Below, in pieces: positions 58,052 through 64,000 of a stretch of 64,000 nt of DNA. The stretch is from Ziziphus jujuba (lineage: Eukaryota > Streptophyta > Magnoliopsida > Rosales > Rhamnaceae): positions 13,881,001 through 13,945,000 of the forward strand of contig NC_083389.1 in the NCBI RefSeq assembly GCF_031755915.1, written 5' to 3'. A program made the position numbers and the translations under genes. How positions within the stretch are numbered: position 1 is the first letter of the stretch; each line of letters opens with the position of its first letter. A model generated the notes under the pieces. That model did not search any database, was not told the origin of the DNA, and saw only the letters and a list, made by a program, of their open reading frames with translations.

Positions 58052-61000
58052 ATGGCACCAAAGAGGAACTTGCGACGTCAACCGAAGAAGGGAGTTAAGA
58101 AGGTGGAAAGTAAGAGACGCGGTGGTAGCACAGCAGCAGCACCCGACTCTAAGCGTCAACGTACTACTAGGAAGAAATCCAAATCTGAGACGGAAAGCAC
58201 CAAACTTCGAGGGCACGTTCCACTTTCCTCTCCCCCATCTGATACGGTAAGTTTTATATTCATTTAGGTTGTTTTGTGCGGTAAATGATAAGACATGTGA
58301 CAGTATTTATTCATGAATGTGAAAACTGAAGAAAAACTTCACCCGATGGCCATCGGTAATTGCCGATAGGCCATCGGGCTTTTTTTTTAGTTCATTGTAG
58401 GTTGATTACCGATGGTTTCATCGGTAATTTCCCGACAGTTCAAAAATGTGAACCCATATGTCTTAAGATTTAGTTGGAAATTATTATTATCAAGTTAGGG
58501 TGGAAAAATAGGGTATGATTAAATCGTTGATGTCAGTTCCATTTATGTAATTCATATTGCAGCCCATCGATGCTCCAAAGGAACGGATGTTGCAGGATGC
58601 CGATATAAATAAAGGTAGGGCACATTCATTTGGGAATCCAATAGGGGCGAACAAAGTAATTACAAGTGTCCTCACAAGTGAGAAGCTCGAAAAGTATAGA
58701 CAAACATGTTTTGGACACTTACTTGACATGAAGAACCTCCGGTTCTCTGGTCAGTTAGTGCATCACCTGCTTTGCAGACAAGTTGAGTCCAACAATCCAG
58801 AAGTACTGGAGTTTAACTTCGGCGGATCTGCAGTGCGGTTTACGAAGTGGGAATTCGCACTCATTAGTGGGTTAAAGTTTTGTAGGTACCCTTCGATGTA
58901 TGATTTGCAAATTTCCAAAGGAAATGAGCTGCGCACGAGGTTGCTAGATGACAGGAGTGACTTGAAACCGCCTGAACTGGAATGACTATTCAAGGATACA
59001 CTTTTTGTGGATGATTGGGATGCTGTTAGAATTGCGTTACTATATTTCTTAGTTCATGGTGTACTCGGAATGGATCCGAAGGTTCAAATAAAAAAAAAAA
59101 TTCATTGATTTGGTTGCTGATCTCGACGTATTTAATTCCTACCCTTGGGGCATTCTGAGCTACAAGGAGACGATCAACTCATTCCACAATGCATTCCAGC
59201 TACGAGGACGAGGACGTGCAGTAAAGAATATATCACAGTATTATGACCTAAAAGGTTTTCCATTGGTGTTTCAGGTATGGTAATATATTTAATACATGTA
59301 GCGTTTACTTAAAATTTATATTTAATAACCTATAATTTGTATTTTGTAGGTGTGGGGGTTTGAAGCAATCCCTGATTTTGGTAACCAATTTGCCGACCGG
59401 TTGGAAACCCGTTGTCCGAGGATCCTTGGATGGCATACTCCAAGGCAACCGAACCATTTTGCTGTCCATAATTGGTTCTCCTCCAATAGCAGTGTAAGGC
59501 AAATTTTGTTTAGACTACATGGTACGACTACATTCAAGTTACATTACCATAGTCAGTTTCCAAATTTACTTTTTTTTCCTTTCTTCATTGCATGTAGTAT
59601 GTTGTGCACTGGACGTTAGATGCTACCGATGAGGAGAAGACTATGGATTACTGGCGAACAATAGCAGTTGACATACATGAAGTTCGCTACACGTCACCTC
59701 CAATTGTAGCACCAATAGTTGGCGCTAAAGATGTTAGAGCTAAAGATGCGTCCAAAGCTGGGGAGCATTCTAGTGGCCCTCCAGATTCTAATTTCAGGGT
59801 ATGCAATTGTTACTTGCATGCAAATTTGTATTTCATATGTTGTACTAATATATGTTGACTTATGTTTTGGATATTGATAATGATTAGCTTGCTTTCTTGG
59901 AGGCAAAAGTTGATGAATTAAATAAAGAGATGGCAGCGTTAAGGAAGATGCTTAGTTCTGTTATTGACCAACAAAAGCATCAGGTATCATTTAGACAACT
60001 TAGTATACTTTACTTTAGTGCTTCAGCATTATTAAATTACATATTGTAATTCAGCAATTATTTGTTGTTAGAGTTTGGGAACTGCAAAAATAATCATTGT
60101 GTTTTGCAGGCCGAGCATCATATGCATAGCCATTCACCGTCATCTTCGGTTAGACCATCATCCCCTGTGGCACCGTCTGTTGGAGAGCAAGCTGAAGAAT
60201 TTGATGCACCCATAGACGGTTCCAATGGTAGGAAGGAGGATGATGATTGTAATACACCGGTTGAGCCTATCGTACCTGGAGGACCCTATGTGGAGGATTC
60301 CTGGGCTTTGGTGCCATATCGGCCTTTACATTTCGGGTGGGATATCGGTGCTTCAGCTGACAGTCCACATCATGACCAATCAGCTGAGATTGAGGTGGAA
60401 GATCGGAAGCATAACGTTGGTGATACAAGCCGATTCGGTCGAGTTTACCACCAGTCACATCGCGTCATCTCTCCTTACACCGACCCGTGTAAAAAGAAGG
60501 TCAAATTTAATCTTACTCGACCTATTGATGCATCAAAGGAGAGGGCGTTCGATGAGTGGTATAGGGTGGCACCGAAGGAAGCAACCGTGTGTACATCTTA
60601 TATGACGGTGGGAAAGGAATTTTTTGCTGAGCTACTGACCGATGAAGGATGGTTGAATTCCGATGTAAGTTATATGTTTTATGTTCATGCAAAATCATTG
60701 TGGTCCTATGTTTGGAATGATGTTTTATTTATCACCTCGCACTTGTTACTTATTTCCTTTAATGTGGTTTTGCAGCATATTGACACTATTTTGTATTTCA
60801 TACGAAAAAGACGGTTTGATAATGAGAAGATGTTCACCAACACCTGTGCCATATTAGACGTGTTATTTTGGGTAAGATGATGGGATGCTACTGCATTGCT
60901 TAATGTTATATTGATGATATTTTATATTGTATATATTTCATTATTTGGCAGTCATCCATCAAAGGGCGTTATCCCATATGGAGCGCATCTCGTAGCACAT

Positions 61001-61578
61001 ATTCATGTGATGCGACCCTTTGTAACTATGTGCGTGGGAGGTCACCCAAACCTAGCGTGTCGTGGCGGATATGTGATTATGTAAGTCCATACATATATTG
61101 AAAAAAATTCTCACTAAGTTTCCCATTTTGTGGATAATGAGGTTATGTTCTAATTTGCAGGTGTACATCCCTGTCAACAATGGAGGAGCGCATTGGTTGG
61201 CAGCATGTGTGGACTTGAAGGCCCGGCATATTGATTTATATCCATTCAGATCCAGACGTGTCTCCCACTTTAGATCCATTCACGATGACCATGATCAAAG
61301 ATGCACCCCGCCAAGATAATGGGTATGAATGTGTTGTCATTTCAAACAACTTGTATTGCTGCTGTTTTTTATTGTGGTTACGTGTGAAAATACACGTAGT
61401 TGGTTTTCATTAATGGTAATCATTAATGCTATTCTGCAGGGGTGATTGTGGAGTCTACGCTCTGAAATTTATTGAGTACATGAGTAGTGAGGAGAACCCT
61501 TCATTTGGTCCGCAAGACATTATGTTTTTTAGAAAAAAATATGCTGTTGATTTGTACTTTAATAAACTTTCAATGTAG
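58052..61578 (+). pseudogene. Transposon-type gene: DUF1985-like region plus Ulp1 (C48) protease
   Basis: Eleven exons can be placed: 58052-58246, 58563-59274, 59350-59493, 59598-59798, 59888-59983, 60110-60664, 60776-60871, 60952-61080, 61161-61322 and 61440-61578 (ten joins; the second contains lesions). All have GT-AG borders and phases agree. There is a Lys/Arg-rich start (nuclear-signal-like), a DUF1985-like block (KLEKYRQTCFGHLL, FGGSAVRFTKWEFALISGL), a coiled-coil (LEAKVDELNKEMAALRKML) and a Ulp1 core with catalytic His (GGAHWLA), Asp (ARHIDLY) and Gln/Cys (RQDN, GDCGVYALKF). Lesions: TGA at 58983-58985, one extra A in the A-run at 59090-59100, and a frameshift at about 61241-61250. 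Ulp1-type proteases remove SUMO; those with DUF1985 are usually carried by MULE or CACTA transposons. Not functional as it stands. Confidence 0.85.
58325..58440. repeat. Hairpin repeats in intron 1, related to the downstream array
   Basis: Contains CCCGATGGCCATCGG, CCGATAGGCCATCGGG and ATTACCGATGGTTTCATCGGTAAT followed by TTCCCGACAGTT. The last part is the same kind of hairpin as in the 255-bp array (CCGACAGTTTCGTCGGTAA). This ties the gene and the array to one element. Confidence 0.7.
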
Positions 61579-61734
61579 ATCGTATGTTTAATGTTATGAC
61601 GGTCTATACTAATGTTATACTAATGTTATCTTAATATGCTGAACCTATCTTTACTAATGACAACCGTTGAAAAAAAAGAAAAAAGATAAAAGATAAAAAA
61701 CAAAACCCTCGGTTGTGGTAAAAATTAAAGGAAA

Positions 61735-62276
61735 GATAATTATCGATGGTGCATCGATAATTCCCAATTCACCATCGGTAATTACAGAAACGCTTTTTCG
61801 TAACCAACAAATAAACCCTGGAAAAATTACCGACGGTTTCGTCGGTAATTTCTGAATGTGTACAGTCCATCAAGTTTTACCAATTTGTTGGGCCCCATAA
61901 GTTCCATAATGTGTGTTGAATGCAAAAACATGGCAAATAGGGATTCTATAATGAAAACTAAAGAGATAAAATCAAAAACTTTCATAAAAGTGTATCAACG
62001 TTTGCAAAAAATTGATGACTGCTCACCGTCGGGAAATTACCGACGAAACTGTCGGGAAATTACAAAATGCCCTCTAGAAATATTACCGACATTTTCGTCG
62101 GTAATTTCCCGACGGTGTACAGTCATAAATGTTTTCCAAACTTTTGATGAACTTTTATGAAATTTTTTGATTTTATCTCCTCAGTACAATTATATAATCC
62201 ATTTTTAGCATGTTTTTTCATTCAACACACCTTAGGGGCCTTGTGGGGTCAAAAAAATTGGCAAAATATGCTGTTT
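61735..62276. repeat. Inverted flanking units and hairpins before the array
   Basis: Hairpins at 61743-61790 (ATTATCGATGGTGCATCGATAAT, split by no loop) and 61828-61852 (ATTACCGACGGTTTCGTCGGTAAT). The segment 61900-62060 is a reverse-complement relative of an array unit (TGTGTTGAATGCAAAAACATG, AGAGATAAAATCAAAAA, TTTCATAAAAGTGTATCAA). Around 62090-62150 it turns into the forward orientation. Confidence 0.7.
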
Positions 62277-63640
62277 GTACACCCTCGAGAAAGTACCGCC
62301 GAAACTGTCGGTAATTTTTCCAGAGGGCATTTGTAATTTCCCGACAGTTTCGTCGGTACTTTCCCGACGGTGAACAGTCATCACTTTTTTGCAAACTTTT
62401 GATACACTTTTATGAAATTTTTTGATTTTCTCTCCTTAGTACAATTATAGAATCCATGTTTAGCATGTTTTTTTATTCAACACAACTTAGGGGCCTTGTG
62501 GGGTCAAAAACATTGGCAAAATATGCTGTTTGTACACCCTCGGGAAATTACCGACGAAACTGTCGGTAATTTTTCCAGAGGGCATTTGTAATTTCCCGAC
62601 AGTTTCGTCGGTAATTTACCGACGGTGAACAGTCATCAAATATTTGCAAACTTTTGATACACTTTTATGAAATTTTTTGATTTTCTCTCCTTAGTACAAT
62701 TATAGAATCCATGTTTAGCATGTGTTTTCATTCAACACACCTTAGGGGCCTTGTGGGGTCAAAAAAATTGGCAAAATATGCTGTTTGTACACCCTCGGGA
62801 AAGTACCGACGAAACTGTCGGTAATTTTTCCAGAGGGCATTTGTAATTTCCCGACGGTTTCGTCGGTAATGTCCCGACGTTGAACAGTCATCACTTTTTT
62901 GCAAACTTTTGATACACTTTTATGAAATTTTTGATTTTCTCTCCTTAGTACAATTAGAGAATCCATGTTTAGCATGTTTTTTCATTCAACACAACTTAGG
63001 GGCCTTGTGGGGTCAAAAACATTGGCAAAATATGCTGTTTGTACACCCTCGGGAAATTACCGACGAAACTGTCGGTAATTTTTCCAGAGGGCATTTGTAA
63101 TTTCCCGACAGTTTCGTCGGTAATTTACCGACGGTGAACAGTCATCAAATATTTGCAAACTTTTGATACACTTTTATGACAGTTTTTGATTTTCTCTCCT
63201 TAGTACAATTATAGAATCCATGTTTAGCATGTTTTTTCATTCAACACACCTTAGGGGCCTTGTGGGGTCAAAAAAATTGGCAAAATATGCTGTTTGTACA
63301 CCCTCGGGAAAGTACCGACGAAACTGTCGGTAATTTTTCCAGAGGGCATTTGTAATTTCCCGACGGTTTCGTCGGTAAGTTCCCGACGGTGAACAGTCAT
63401 CACTTTTTTGCAAACTTTTGATACACTTTTATGAAATTTTTTGATTTTCTCTCCTTAGTACAATTATAGAATCCATGTTTAGCATGTGTTTTCATTCAAC
63501 ACACCTTAGGGGCCTTGTGGGGTCAAAAAAATTGGCAAAATATGCTGTATGTACACCTTCGGGAAAGTACCGACGAAACTGTCGGTAATTTTTCCAAAGG
63601 GCATTTGTAAATTCCCGAAGGTGTACAGTACGACATATTT
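62277..63640 (+). repeat. 255-bp tandem array with dimeric higher-order structure
   Basis: The landmark GTACACCCTCG (GTACACCTTCG in the last) occurs at 62277, 62532, 62787, 63041, 63296 and 63551, spacings 255, 255, 254, 255 and 255. Two unit types alternate: one with GGGAAAGTACCG and CATCACTTTTTTGC, the other with GGGAAATTACCG and CATCAAATATTTGC, giving a repeat of about 510 bp over four units. Every unit holds the hairpin TACCGACGAAACTGTCGG / CCGACAGTTTCGTCGGTA with a loop of about 36 bases. No gene is present. Confidence 0.9.
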
Positions 63641-64000
63641 TGCCAATTATTTTTATCCCACAAGCCCCCTAAGGTGTGTTGAATGAAAAAACATGCAAAA
63701 AATGGATTCTATAATTGTACTAAGGAGAGAAAATCAAAAAATTTCATAAAAGTGTATCCAAGTTTGCAAAAAATTTGTACACAAATTTGTACACTGTTCC
63801 CCCTCGGTAAATCACCGATGCAACTGTCGGGAAACTACAAATGCCCTCTGGAAAAATTACCGACAGTTTAGTCGGTAATTTCCCGATGGTGTACAGTACG
63901 TATCTTTTGCCAATTTTTTTTACCCCACAAGCCCCTTAAGGTGTGTTGAATGAAAAAATATGCAAAACATGGATTCTATAATTGTACTAAGGAGAGAAAA
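63641..64000 (-). repeat. Inverted units at the array's right side
   Basis: From about 63620 the repeat runs in the opposite direction (AAGGTGTGTTGAATGAAAAA, ACTAAGGAGAGAAAATC, CCAGAGGG reversed as CCCTCTGG). The landmark GGTGTGTTGAATG recurs at 63673 and 63940. The window ends inside this part, so the full extent and the element's end are not visible. Confidence 0.85.

Noticed and set aside
62277..64000. Regular repeats with short palindromes, as in a CRISPR array
   Set aside because: Whole 255-bp units are repeated, including the parts between palindromes; there are no unique spacers and no cas genes, and the DNA is from a plant.

Overview
The window is plant nuclear DNA, most likely from a eudicot that I cannot place further. 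It is AT-rich with GT-AG introns, long AT and CA/GA microsatellites, Copia and probable Gypsy LTR elements, foldback MITE-like repeats, a leucine-rich-repeat (LRR) receptor kinase of the MIK2/At4g08850 type and a Cf-type LRR receptor-like protein. I found no tRNA, rRNA, CRISPR or bacterial-style operon.

Layout. (1) 1-11.6 kb is copy A of a segmental duplication. It holds a small two-exon gene (535-1751), a foldback element, exons of an unidentified minus-strand gene (about 5.2-8.25 kb) and a decayed copy of an organelle-protein-like gene (9.83-11.2 kb). (2) 11.75-17.3 kb holds a relic of the small gene's exon 2, decayed 3' ends of receptor-kinase genes, and one apparently intact two-exon LRR receptor kinase on the minus strand (13918-17276). 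(3) 17.3-25.75 kb is AT-rich and gene-poor, with repeats. (4) 25.75-47.7 kb is copy B, the same order expanded by insertions: a TRIM-like element (27138-27382), a 7.2-kb dead Copia element with a 5-bp target duplication (33803-41033), and a roughly 2.96-kb lone LTR-like sequence (41517-44473). Copy B keeps the intact three-exon gene at 45564-47318. (5) 47.9-55.9 kb is a minus-strand receptor-like-protein array: two gutted relatives, a stray 3' fragment and one intact 1130-residue gene. (6) 58.05-61.6 kb is a multi-exon, transposon-type gene with a DUF1985-like region and a C-terminal Ulp1 (C48) protease, carrying three disabling lesions. It is followed to the window end by a hairpin-bearing 255-bp tandem array with dimeric higher-order structure.

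Main points. Copies A and B show reciprocal decay. The minus-strand gene keeps open exons with good splice sites in A but is broken in B by a nonsense codon, a lost splice donor and the Copia insertion. The organelle-protein-like gene is broken in A and intact in B. The small gene at 535-1751 is not one I recognise; its last exon has been triplicated in copy B, each copy still starting in the same phase. Pre-insertion sites in copy A date the TRIM-like and Copia insertions to after the duplication. All calls come from reading the sequence; no database search or alignment program was run.
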